This document shows, in pieces, positions 58,501-64,000 of a DNA stretch of 64,000 nucleotides. Below the pieces are notes generated by a model. The model did no database searches. It saw only the letters and a program-made list of their open reading frames with translations, and was not told the DNA's origin. The stretch's first letter is position 1. Each line of letters opens with the position of its first letter. The DNA is from an uncultured Lachnospiraceae bacterium (lineage in GTDB: Bacteria > Bacillota > Clostridia > Lachnospirales > Lachnospiraceae): the NCBI GenBank assembly GCA_910586355.1, contig CAJUHJ010000011.1, positions 45,674 through 109,673 on the forward strand. The letters run 5' to 3'. A program made the translations under genes and the position numbers.

Positions 58501-60534
58501 CAACGTCCAGTAGGTCTCGCCGTCTCCGTCAAGCACGTTTTCAGGAGCAAACGCCTCTGCGCCGTCTCCTCTCACCCCGCTTGCCGTCACTTGCGCGCCT
58601 GCCGCCAGGTTGTTCCTGAAACTGTCCCGCACGTTATCGCCGAATTCCTTCACGCGGTCAAGGATGGCCTGGTCAACCTTCCCTTCCGTATTTGGCGGCA
58701 CGTTTAAAAGCAGCGTTGCATTGTGCCCTACGGAATTAAAGTACATGTTGGCAAGATCTGTCACGCTTTTGGGTGTTTTCTTGTTGTTGCCCCAGAACCA
58801 GCCGCTGGTAATGCGCGCGTCCGCTTCCGGAACCGTCCACTGGTTGCCGTCATAAAATCCCTTTGTATATCCTCCCGACGAGTTGCTGTCTATCGTATTC
58901 GCTCCCTTGTCCGTCCTGGATTTTGACCAGGTCTCTTCCGCTGCAAGGCCGTTCTCGTTCCCAATCCAGCGTACCGTCGTATAAGCCTGGGCCCCAAACA
59001 GCAGGCAGTCGTCGTCATATCCCGCCGCTTTTCCCTGGAGGCTCTGGATAGTCGTAAACCACCTCTGGAAATCATAATTCTGCACTGTGGCGCCGCCGCC
59101 TTTTGCGCCGTCCATCCAGACTTCCACAAACCGGCCGTCCCTTCCGTACTTGTCGTTTCCAAGTATCTCCCGCAGCTGGTTGTCGTAATACTCGTTGTAA
59201 TCCTTTTCATCCAGCTCTTCCACCTGCTCCCATGTCATCCCGTTTAAGGGCTCGCTGTTTGACCCGCAGAGCGGGTTGCCGTCCGCGTCATAGTACCCGT
59301 AGCTGTCGTCATGGATATCCCAGGGCGACAGGTACAGCCCCATATCCATGTCATATTTTGTGCAGGCTGCGGATATATCCGCCAGCACGTCCCCGCTGCC
59401 GTTCTGGTATCCCGCCTCGGCGCACGTATAATCCGTATATTCGCTGTCCCAGATACAGAACCCGTCGTGGTGCTTTGCCGTAACGATTAATTTCTGGAAT
59501 CCCGCTTCTTTTAGGGTTCTTACCATCGTTTCCGCCTCAAAATCCCTGTCCAGGCGGAAAATGTCGCTCGGCGCACGGTCGCCGTAATTTTCACCCCATT
59601 CGATCTCATTGTATGTATTCGGCCCGAAATGGCAGAATGCAGCCAGCTCTTCCTTCTGGTAACGGTACTGATTCGGACTCGGCAGCGCTCCCCATGCTTC
59701 AGGAGCCTGCGCTTCCCCACCCACAGTGACGGTACATTCTGCGGAATGCCCTCCTGCCGACGCCGTGATTATCGCTTCCCCTTCTGCCACGCCCGTCACA
59801 ACGCCTTCGTCTGTCACTGCTGCAACCGCTTCGTCAGAGCTTGTGAAATCCACCGTCTTATCCTCGGCGTTTGCCGGCAGCACCGTAGCCAGCAGCGTAT
59901 AGGATCTTCCCACTGCCAGGTTTAACTTTGAACGGTTTAAAGTCACCCCGCTGACTGGTTCGGATGGCATTAGTTCAAACTCAAACTTATCGACATTTGG
60001 ACCGCCTTTGCCGGAAGCCGTAAAAACCAATTCGCCAGCGCCAGCGCTTGTTACTTCTATTTGAAGTTCTTCTTCATGGAAAACAGAAGCATCTGCCTCT
60101 CCCCATACGTCTTTAGATCCTGACCCGATATTTGTACCGCTCCATTCAAGCGAATTTGGATTGTTCTGCCCTCTTCCGCTTATATAAGTAACCGTCACCT
60201 TATAAAGTCCCGCTTTCTCTGCAGTAAACGGAAGAAATATGCGATTTCCATTTTCAAACCAAGAAAGTATCTTACCCCCGCTTGCGTTTGCTTTATCGGT
60301 TAAACGCACATGATTCCCTTCGGCAGCCCCTGAGCTGTCCAGAATAAATTCTTCTGCTTCTACTTTTTTTCGTACATCAGTTTCAGAAGGCATCTCAAAC
60401 GGATTTTCCTCAGAATACGGCGGTGCATCCTGCGTACCGCTTTCTTCTGCATAACTTATCGTTCCACCAGCCCCCTCCAGTATCAAAACTGCCGTAAGTA
60501 AACCAGCAATAAATCTTTTGATTCTTCCTTTCAT
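52543..60534 (-). CDS. secreted double GH29 alpha-L-fucosidase, 2663 aa, with internal tandem duplication
   Basis: Signal peptide (about 1-29), then two homologous units of 1056 residues. Unit 1: CBM6/35-like domain (about 50-190), Big_2 Ig-like (about 193-272), GH29 catalytic barrel (about 280-640), F5/8C CBM32 (about 645-775), a further beta-sandwich (about 790-905), Calx-beta (about 912-1018) and a FIVAR-like helix pair (about 1023-1095). Unit 2 repeats this. The tail has Big_2, two FIVAR repeats, three FN3-like domains and a Lys-rich end, with no LPxTG. Probable nucleophiles are Asp475 and Asp1531 (EVWMDGAKGG), and Glu527 and Glu1583 (RWIGNENG) are candidate acid/bases. The pattern CHFGPNTYNEIEWG and AKHHDGFCIW is that of GH29-B, the alpha-1,3/4-fucosidases acting on Lewis-type structures. 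Substrate is inferred from family. GGGAGG precedes the ATG. Confidence 0.92.
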   Translation of the reverse strand: MKGRIKRFIAGLLTAVLILEGAGGTISYAEESGTQDAPPYSEENPFEMPSETDVRKKVEAEEFILDSSGAAEGNHVRLTDKANASGGKILSWFENGNRIFLPFTAEKAGLYKVTVTYISGRGQNNPNSLEWSGTNIGSGSKDVWGEADASVFHEEELQIEVTSAGAGELVFTASGKGGPNVDKFEFELMPSEPVSGVTLNRSKLNLAVGRSYTLLATVLPANAEDKTVDFTSSDEAVAAVTDEGVVTGVAEGEAIITASAGGHSAECTVTVGGEAQAPEAWGALPSPNQYRYQKEELAAFCHFGPNTYNEIEWGENYGDRAPSDIFRLDRDFEAETMVRTLKEAGFQKLIVTAKHHDGFCIWDSEYTDYTCAEAGYQNGSGDVLADISAACTKYDMDMGLYLSPWDIHDDSYGYYDADGNPLCGSNSEPLNGMTWEQVEELDEKDYNEYYDNQLREILGNDKYGRDGRFVEVWMDGAKGGGATVQNYDFQRWFTTIQSLQGKAAGYDDDCLLFGAQAYTTVRWIGNENGLAAEETWSKSRTDKGANTIDSNSSGGYTKGFYDGNQWTVPEADARITSGWFWGNNKKTPKSVTDLANMYFNSVGHNATLLLNVPPNTEGKVDQAILDRVKEFGDNVRDSFRNNLAAGAQVTASGVRGDGAEAFAPENVLDGDGETYWTLDDGETTGSLTLDLGGTKTFDLVTIEEAIQLGQRISGFTVEYKNGGEDWQLFDQGTTIGAKRICRKKPVKADKVRIQITGSYEVPLISGVGIYKASEGFALGSSVPEDLEVISVSDTDDSDGKGFTYTGWTAESGDRFLEGHSMYAGSGKEATVKFTGSKVWLYGTKASDHGSADIYVDGTKVDSIDTRASARATAQMIYESGDLAHGEHTLRIVNTGTIGLDAAVVLNNGGKGMFQFETNTLEMEEDSVTEVKVKRVGGSSGAASVAYENNPGSAVQMDYDANIGGTLEFADGETEKTIQVTTKRDDRVKGDIDFTIDIINPDGGAVLGFYPTLRVIIHDMDDPQRTEEARTLLEECEELDYDLCTSSEADKNAVKAFAAELAVLLDAETLDVPAIVVKANELKAARAKLQFADAYSEELPFVLPTGTKSKMVEAEMFILDASNAADATKYVRITERAEASGGKEVNWFENGNRIYLPFTAEKAGLYKVTVTYRSGRGQNNPNALEWSGTNISEGSLDVYGGANADANTYHTAELNMDVAKKGAGLLEFTASSKGGPVIDKFEFELVPPVPVSEVTLNRSKLSLAVGRSYTLLATVLPANAEDKTVDFTSSDEAVAAVTDEGVVTGVAEGEAIITASAGGHSAECTVTVGGEAQAPEAWGALPSPNQYRYQKEELAAFCHFGPNTYNEIEWGENYGDRAPSDIFRLDRDFEAETMVRTLKEAGFQKLIVTAKHHDGFCIWDSEYTDYTCAEAGYQNGSGDVLADISAACTKYDMDMGLYLSPWDIHDDSYGYYDADGNPLCGSNSEPLNGMTWEQVEELDEKDYNEYYDNQLREILGNDKYGRDGRFVEVWMDGAKGGGATVQNYDFQRWFTTIQSLQGKAAGYDDDCLLFGAQAYTTVRWIGNENGLAAEETWSKSRTDKGANTIDSNSSGGYTKGFYDGNQWTVPEADARITSGWFWGNNKKTPKSVTDLANMYFNSVGHNATLLLNVPPNTEGKVDQAILDRVKEFGDNVRDSFRNNLAAGAQVTASGVRGDGAEAFAPENVLDGDGETYWTLDDGETTGSLTLDLGGTKTFDLVTIEEAIQLGQRISGFTVEYKNGGEDWQLFDQGTTIGAKRICRKKPVKADKVRIQITGSYEVPLISGVGIYKASEGFALGSSVPEDLEVISVSDTDDSDGKGFTYTGWTAESGDRFLEGHSMYAGSGKEATVKFTGSKVWLYGTKASDHGSADIYVDGTKVDSIDTRASARATAQMIYESGDLAHGEHTLRIVNTGTIGLDAAVVLNNGGKGMFQFETNTLEMEEDSVTEVKVKRVGGSSGAASVAYENNPGSAVQMDYDANIGGTLEFADGETEKTIQVTTKRDDRVKGDIDFTIDIINPDGGAVLGFYPTLRVIIHDMDDPERLQEVSDFLVECKAIDYSLYSNSEEEKNAVRNLTTALDHLVKAEEKDMSAIIKKMIELKEAKSLLRTGDPTPPGPAVSVKSVILSPEELTITDMEEYELTATVLPENATNKNVEFESSKPEVASVNEDGVVIGKKNGEAVITVTTEDGGKTATCTVTVAVQELALSELDEIVSNMSQIIEKDEDKYTAESWAEFKKAYDNAIARKEDASVLELKQLQDALEKAQKELELKDSYQQAIKELDNLIDSVKDIFEAGQGKYSLESWNNFVTAYNKAKNRPESATEDEVKRLLADLEAAKKGLTEDTAKPPVAVPLAAPKGLKVSAVSTGVQITFQKVANASSYEIYRKAGTGAAKKIATVKSLSYLDKTAPKGQRLIYTVIALPSDTKTYKKSAASAGVSITLTDKKTALKAPAQVSVKSTMTGVQITFQKAANASSYEIYRKTGTGAAEKIATITSNTYIDVSAAGGKQLTYTVIALPSNASYTKSAASAGVSLKLPKSVKGLKAKVIGGKVKISFKKVKGAKNYVICRSTKKDGKYKKIATIKGKKTSYVDKKVKKGKTYYYKVITKNKKLYSPSNKIKKIKVKK
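54302..56752 (-). repeat. 2,451-bp direct repeat, copy 2 (codons 1261-2078 of the GH29 gene)
   Basis: By eye this segment is identical to 57470-59920 at an offset of 3,168 bp. It starts with a single-base difference before 54302 and ends where the Big_2 coding sequence diverges after 56752. It encodes the region from inside Big_2 to the end of Calx-beta. GC is about 58-62% in hand-counted lines (56101, 55321), compared with about 37-45% in lines outside (52921, 57241). Confidence 0.93.
57470..59920 (-). repeat. 2,451-bp direct repeat, copy 1 (codons 205-1022 of the GH29 gene)
   Basis: N-terminal copy of the same segment. The protein is identical over 817 residues (206-1022 and 1262-2078), while the flanking CBM and FIVAR-like parts of the two units are only similar. 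Recombination between the copies would remove exactly 3,168 bp (1056 codons) and stay in frame. Confidence 0.93.
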
Positions 60535-60588
60535 AAAATTACCTCCCTGCTATTTTTCCATTGATACTGTAAGCCCCATTTATGTTTC

Positions 60589-60594
60589 ATTATA
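60589..60594 (-). promoter_or_regulatory. -10 element of the GH29 gene (weak promoter call)
   Basis: TATAAT at 60589-60594, 55 nt before the GH29 start. The -35 position has only a poor match (TGGCTT at 17 nt; TTGAAT is 11 nt away), so an activator may be needed. Confidence 0.35.
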
Positions 60595-60684
60595 CAAAAC
60601 ATACAATTCAAAGCCATGACTTAATCTAATATTAGTCCAAAACAAATAATTTATCAACAGCAAAATACAATATTTCTATCTATT

Positions 60685-61509
60685 TTAACAATTTTTTCCT
60701 AACAAAAGGTTCATCTCCGCACATAAGAGCATACTATACATGCCAAAATACAGCCAAAGCATAACAAGCACAATCGTAGCAAGGCTGCCATACATAGAAA
60801 AGCCATTGAAATAATCCAGATAAACAGAAATTCCGGCCGAAATTAAATACCATGCCAATGCACAAAAAATCGCTCCCGGAAATTGATTTTTGAATGTCAG
60901 TTTGTATTTTTCCATTCCTTTGCCATTTGGAAGCGTCTTATAAAAAACCGTAAATACCAAACTTAACACGAATAGTACAATGATCCCCCTCAGACGAAAT
61001 AAGAGATTTGCTGCCTGCGACAAAATAGGAACATAGCCAACCAGCATTCCCTGAATACTTTTACCGAATACCAGCAAAACAAGCGCAGCTATGATTGATA
61101 CCATAAAAACAAGCGTATAAACCACTGCCCAAAAACGGCGGGCCAGCCAGTTCCTTGTCTCTTTCACTTCATAAATACAGTTAAATCCTTCCGCAATACT
61201 TTGAATGCCCTTTGCCGCCGACCAAATGGCTGCTACGGCCGTCGCCGATACAATACCGACCGATTTATGGTAAACCTCATGGATAATAGAAACTATAAAA
61301 GGCGCGATATACTCTGGCGCAAGGCTATTGACATATTTTAAAAGCGTCGCTTCTGACACGACCGTATACTGCAGCAAAGAACTAAATACCATTAAAAATG
61401 GAATCAGGGAAAGAAGAAGGAAAAACGCCGACTGCGCCGCAAATGCGCCAATATGGTCTTTTTTACATTTTTCTGCAAATTTAACTCCTCTCTTTATCCA
61501 AGCAATCAT
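60685..61509 (-). CDS. YihY/BrkB-family inner membrane protein, 274 aa
   Basis: Six hydrophobic segments (about 25-45, 82-100, 128-148, 168-190, 205-225 and 238-262) and the family motifs AFFLLLSLIPFLMVFSSLLQ and AAIWSAAKGIQSIAEGFNCI place it in the YihY/virulence factor BrkB family. No enzymatic activity is established for it; the earlier RNase BN label was an error of assignment. It overlaps the SpoIID-like gene by 4 nt (ATGA), so the two are translationally coupled. It is separated from the GH29 gene by 150 nt, which contain the GH29 -10 element. Confidence 0.9.
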   Translation of the reverse strand: MIAWIKRGVKFAEKCKKDHIGAFAAQSAFFLLLSLIPFLMVFSSLLQYTVVSEATLLKYVNSLAPEYIAPFIVSIIHEVYHKSVGIVSATAVAAIWSAAKGIQSIAEGFNCIYEVKETRNWLARRFWAVVYTLVFMVSIIAALVLLVFGKSIQGMLVGYVPILSQAANLLFRLRGIIVLFVLSLVFTVFYKTLPNGKGMEKYKLTFKNQFPGAIFCALAWYLISAGISVYLDYFNGFSMYGSLATIVLVMLWLYFGMYSMLLCAEMNLLLGKNC

Positions 61510-63722
61510 TTCACATCTCCATTCTCCAATTCTATATTTTGAAAAGAAAATTTCAAAATCTCTTCGTAACTTTTTCCACTTTGCGCCATTGCCTGCGCCC
61601 CATTTTGGCTCATACCGATTCCATGTCCATATCCTCCACCGGATATCGAATACGCGCCGTTTTCCAATGGTAAAAGTACCGTATAAGCACTCGGTAAAAG
61701 CGCTGCTTCCCGCTTGCTGCCATCTGATAATGTCAATTCCGTTACGCCCGCGCCCAAAAGCTGACGAATATTATATTCATTGCCCACAAGCACAGCTCCC
61801 TGTTCATATTCAAGCTGCAATTGCAAAATTACGCCGCTTGTACCTCGCTTTACTACGCTAATCTGCTTCAAAGAGCCAAAATTTTCCATCGTTTCTGACT
61901 GCTGTCCTTTCGCATCCAAAAACAAAATATCTTCCGGCGTCCGCTGTCTGCGGGTATTTAAAATTTCCACAATGGATTTCTGAACTTTTGGCGATGTATA
62001 ATCTGCGGCAGCCGTCCAGCGGTAAAATGGATACTTCCTTTCATATGCCGCCTCGTCCGGCTCCGCTATAAACTGCCGAAATGCTTCTTCTGATGATAAA
62101 TCAACCTCTCCGCCGCCTTCTTTCATCAACCCTCCATGCAGATACGAATAATCGGGGTCGCTTGTCAAATTCCATGCGTCTCCGTTTCCGGTTATTCCTG
62201 CTGAAGTAGAAAAATAATAGGCTTCCGCCGTCCTGCCATTGTACCGGATGACGATTCCCGCCGTGTCAAGCACTGCAGCCGTTGTCTTTTCACTACGCTG
62301 CTGTTTATTATAAACCTGATAGTTCGTCGTATCATCCACATGCGCGCCAAAAGCTGCGTAATCCCCGTTCTGAAGCTGAATATATGCGTAGCTTCTCGCA
62401 CAAACTGCCTGCGCTTTCAATGCCTCCAATTCATAGGTAACTGGCATTTCACTTGGCACAACAGCGCATAGATACTGTTCAATAGACAATTCACTGACAA
62501 CTGCAAAGCCTTCCGGATACCGGCGCAGCTCAAGAATCCCCTGATACCCATTCGAAATACGGTTTCCGGCCTCATCACATAAAAACAATAAACCTGCTTC
62601 CTCCGCCGGCTGAATCCGGACGCTGTTTTCTTCAGATGATGCAAATAATTCACTTGCTTTTACAACTGCCGCCGGATCCAAAGCTGCATTTCCTTCTTTT
62701 GTAATAATCTGGAAAGCGCCGTCTGCGCCAAGAAATACTTCGTTGCGGTATGCGCTCCCATCATCTGCCAGCAAAAGCACGCGAATTCTGCTGATTTGAG
62801 CCGGTTCTACCAAAAGTATCGCTTCTACGCGGTCTTCTGCAACCACATATTCTACCTTCATATTGGCAATGACAATATTTGATAAATCTTTTTCTTCTAT
62901 GGTTCCATATATTTTATATACCGGAAGATTTTCACTGCGTTTGAGTTCTCCATAACCTTCTATTTCAATCGCAGTATCACTAACTGCCGTTAAATTCCCC
63001 TGTATTGTATCTTCTTTCACTTGAACTTTTGCTAATACACCATTCTCCCATAAAAGATCACAGACATGTCCGCTCGTTTTGTCCATATCTTCTATTGCAA
63101 GTTCTATCGTATAAGTTTCACCTTTTGTAAGAAATTCCAACGTATTGTCCGCAGCGCTTTTTACATAGACATTTGAAAGAGTTGCGGATTCGCTTTTGAG
63201 GCATTTCACCCCAATTACCTGATCCCCTTTCAAATAAAACCCCATTGCCGTCATTGGCTCAATTTTCAAACCTTCTAAATCACAGTGATATGTACCTGCT
63301 GAGCAGTAAATCTGGACGGATTCCCGCTTTAGTATTACTTCGTCTATATAAGATACTTCAGATTTTTCATCAAGCAAGTCCAACAACTGTTTATAAATTT
63401 CATTCCATTCTGCCCTTGTGACATTTTTTTTACTGGAAGGATCATATGATATATATTTCGTACTTCCCGTCTGTGCCAAAATCCAACCGATTGTGTCAGG
63501 AGTGACGATTTCACCAAAATCTTCTTCTTTTAATTTCTCTGCCCATTCTTCGCTTGTATAATAATAAAAATCCAGCATTGCAGCAAGCTCTTTGATCTGC
63601 ACATAATCGTCGGAATAATCATATGTTTCTTTCTGCTTTGTACCAATCCCATGATATAAAATCAGACAACAGATTCCAATCAGGCCAATTCCCGCTATAT
63701 ACATTTTAATTTTATTCTTCAA
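61506..63722 (-). CDS. SpoIID/LytB-domain protein, 738 aa
   Basis: An N-terminal membrane anchor (about 6-24) is followed by a long extracytoplasmic region of unknown type (about 35-400). The C-terminal SpoIID domain (about 410-730) has LSIEQYLCAVVPSEMP, YELEALKAQAVCARSYAY and the final SGGGYGHGIGMSQNGAQAMA. SpoIID is a lytic transglycosylase acting on denuded glycan strands in engulfment; related LytB proteins modify cell-wall hydrolase activity. At 738 aa this is about twice the length of SpoIID. The start is TTG at 63722, with AAGGGGAG 6 nt upstream; the first ATG (63704) has no site and would drop the Lys residues before the anchor. A spore or envelope role is inferred from the domain. 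Confidence 0.88.
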   Translation of the reverse strand: MKNKIKMYIAGIGLIGICCLILYHGIGTKQKETYDYSDDYVQIKELAAMLDFYYYTSEEWAEKLKEEDFGEIVTPDTIGWILAQTGSTKYISYDPSSKKNVTRAEWNEIYKQLLDLLDEKSEVSYIDEVILKRESVQIYCSAGTYHCDLEGLKIEPMTAMGFYLKGDQVIGVKCLKSESATLSNVYVKSAADNTLEFLTKGETYTIELAIEDMDKTSGHVCDLLWENGVLAKVQVKEDTIQGNLTAVSDTAIEIEGYGELKRSENLPVYKIYGTIEEKDLSNIVIANMKVEYVVAEDRVEAILLVEPAQISRIRVLLLADDGSAYRNEVFLGADGAFQIITKEGNAALDPAAVVKASELFASSEENSVRIQPAEEAGLLFLCDEAGNRISNGYQGILELRRYPEGFAVVSELSIEQYLCAVVPSEMPVTYELEALKAQAVCARSYAYIQLQNGDYAAFGAHVDDTTNYQVYNKQQRSEKTTAAVLDTAGIVIRYNGRTAEAYYFSTSAGITGNGDAWNLTSDPDYSYLHGGLMKEGGGEVDLSSEEAFRQFIAEPDEAAYERKYPFYRWTAAADYTSPKVQKSIVEILNTRRQRTPEDILFLDAKGQQSETMENFGSLKQISVVKRGTSGVILQLQLEYEQGAVLVGNEYNIRQLLGAGVTELTLSDGSKREAALLPSAYTVLLPLENGAYSISGGGYGHGIGMSQNGAQAMAQSGKSYEEILKFSFQNIELENGDVK

Positions 63723-63765
63723 ACCGCACTCCCCTTACGCTCGTTTATCATTCACATTAATATGG

Positions 63766-63794
63766 AAAAGAAGCTGCCCAAAAAGCAGCTTCTT
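63766..63794 (-). terminator. intrinsic terminator upstream of the SpoIID-like gene
   Basis: AAGAAGCTGC (63768-63777) and GCAGCTTCTT (63785-63794) form a 10-bp stem with a 7-nt loop; on the minus strand the T-rich arm ends in TTTTCC. It probably closes the transcript of the structured RNA that enters from the right. Confidence 0.75.
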
Positions 63795-63845
63795 TCATTT
63801 GTATGTTATCATTTGTGATTTTATCACTTATCTTTTGCAATTTAT

Positions 63846-63913
63846 AATTCTTTTGTATTTCAAATAGCTTTTGTATTTCGAATTCTTCTGTATATCAAAT
63901 TCTTTTGTATTTC
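63846..63913. repeat. four degenerate copies of an 18-bp AT-rich repeat
   Basis: The plus strand reads approximately TTCTTTTGTATTTCAAAT four times in a row, with small variations (AGCTTTTGTATTTCG and TTCTTCTGTATATCAAAT among them). It lies between the RNA-like sequence at the window end and the terminator. The minus-strand unit GAAATACAAAAG resembles the last bases of that RNA (GTATTTCAAAAG), so it may have arisen by local slippage. Confidence 0.6.
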
Positions 63914-63927
63914 TACATTTATCTTTT

Positions 63928-64000
63928 GAAATACCCGAAATGCCGTTTCCTGCAATTTTGAGTCCTAGCCAAAGCCAGGTGGGTAACCGCAGCCTCTCTT
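63928..64000 (-). ncRNA. probable 3' end of a structured RNA, 6S RNA-like (runs off the right edge)
   Basis: On the minus strand this reads GGCUGCGGUUACCCACCU, then GGCUAGGACUCAAAAUUGC and CGGCAUUUCGGGUAUUUC. The first and last parts look like the 3' half of a 6S RNA, including an end similar to the GGCAUCUCGGAGAUUC of the Escherichia coli molecule. There is no open reading frame with a start. If correct, the 5' end to the right of the window should contain the complement GAAAUACCCGAAAUGCC to close the terminal stem. Assignment is from memory of the family. Confidence 0.45.

Noticed and set aside
54316..59925. Many open frames on the plus strand and in other minus frames, occurring in identical pairs 3,168 bp apart
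   Set aside because: They are antisense or out-of-frame shadows of the GC-rich GH29 cassette, without ribosome-binding sites; the pairing only reflects the duplication.

Overview
The window looks like chromosomal DNA of a low-to-moderate GC gut Firmicute, most likely a Lachnospiraceae (Clostridia). The clues are strong AAGGAGG ribosome-binding sites, a Phe T-box, GatCAB, a GSI-type glutamine synthetase controlled by an ANTAR regulator, and very large secreted host-glycan hydrolases built from CBM, FIVAR, FN3-like and Lys-rich tail modules. The taxon is inferred from gene content; no search could be run. Almost every gene is on the minus strand. The plus strand carries one XRE/membrane-protein pair, a small anchored protein, a rubredoxin-type glutamate synthase and a DUF6512-like membrane protein.

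Layout. 0-2.3 kb: a partial B12-radical SAM gene, an unknown gene, the XRE pair and a decayed gene. 2.3-12.3 kb: nitrogen assimilation, transcribed as asnB, then gltB-gltD-glnA-ANTAR regulator. Both transcription units start with a consensus promoter followed by a leader that can fold either into ANTAR-type hexaloop hairpins or into a terminator that buries the first hairpin. The regulator is the last gene of the unit it probably controls. 12.3-18.8 kb: gatC-gatA-gatB, a ClpX-type unfoldase and an S8 peptidase-like protein with Cys in the nucleophile position. 18.8-23.3 kb: fructose operon fruK-fruA-HPr-DeoR regulator-GNAT, where the HPr keeps His15 but has Lys at position 46. 23.5-25.1 kb: an anchored protein of unknown function and bioB.

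25-33 kb: a composite sensing and efflux locus, BlaI repressor, BlaR1-like M56 protease, response regulator, histidine kinase, ABC ATPase and FtsX-type permease. Paired BlaI-type operators cover the promoter of the first gene, and a direct repeat sits in front of the ABC genes. 33-38.2 kb: FMN glutamate synthase with an N-terminal rubredoxin-like domain, a second two-component system with a small exported protein, and rarA. 38.4-40.4 kb: a DUF6512-like gene with a foreign-looking tail and about 1.4 kb of gene remnants. 40.4-47.1 kb: queA, two paralogous secreted proteins, and pheS-pheT behind a Phe T-box.

47.1-60.5 kb: two giant secreted glycosidases, a GH20 hexosaminidase/lacto-N-biosidase-like enzyme (1759 aa) and a double GH29 fucosidase (2663 aa). 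Together they could remove fucose and then the exposed GlcNAc-type unit from mucin or milk-type glycans. The GH29 gene carries a 2,451-bp segment twice, apparently identical, with much higher GC than its flanks and abrupt borders. 60.7-64 kb: a YihY/BrkB membrane protein, a SpoIID/LytB-domain protein, a terminator, short repeats and the probable 3' end of a structured RNA resembling 6S RNA.

The strongest leads are the homogenised GC-rich double GH29 cassette, the ANTAR antitermination circuit for nitrogen assimilation, the BlaI/M56/two-component/ABC composite locus, and two substituted key residues (Ser to Cys in the S8 protein, Ser46 to Lys in HPr).
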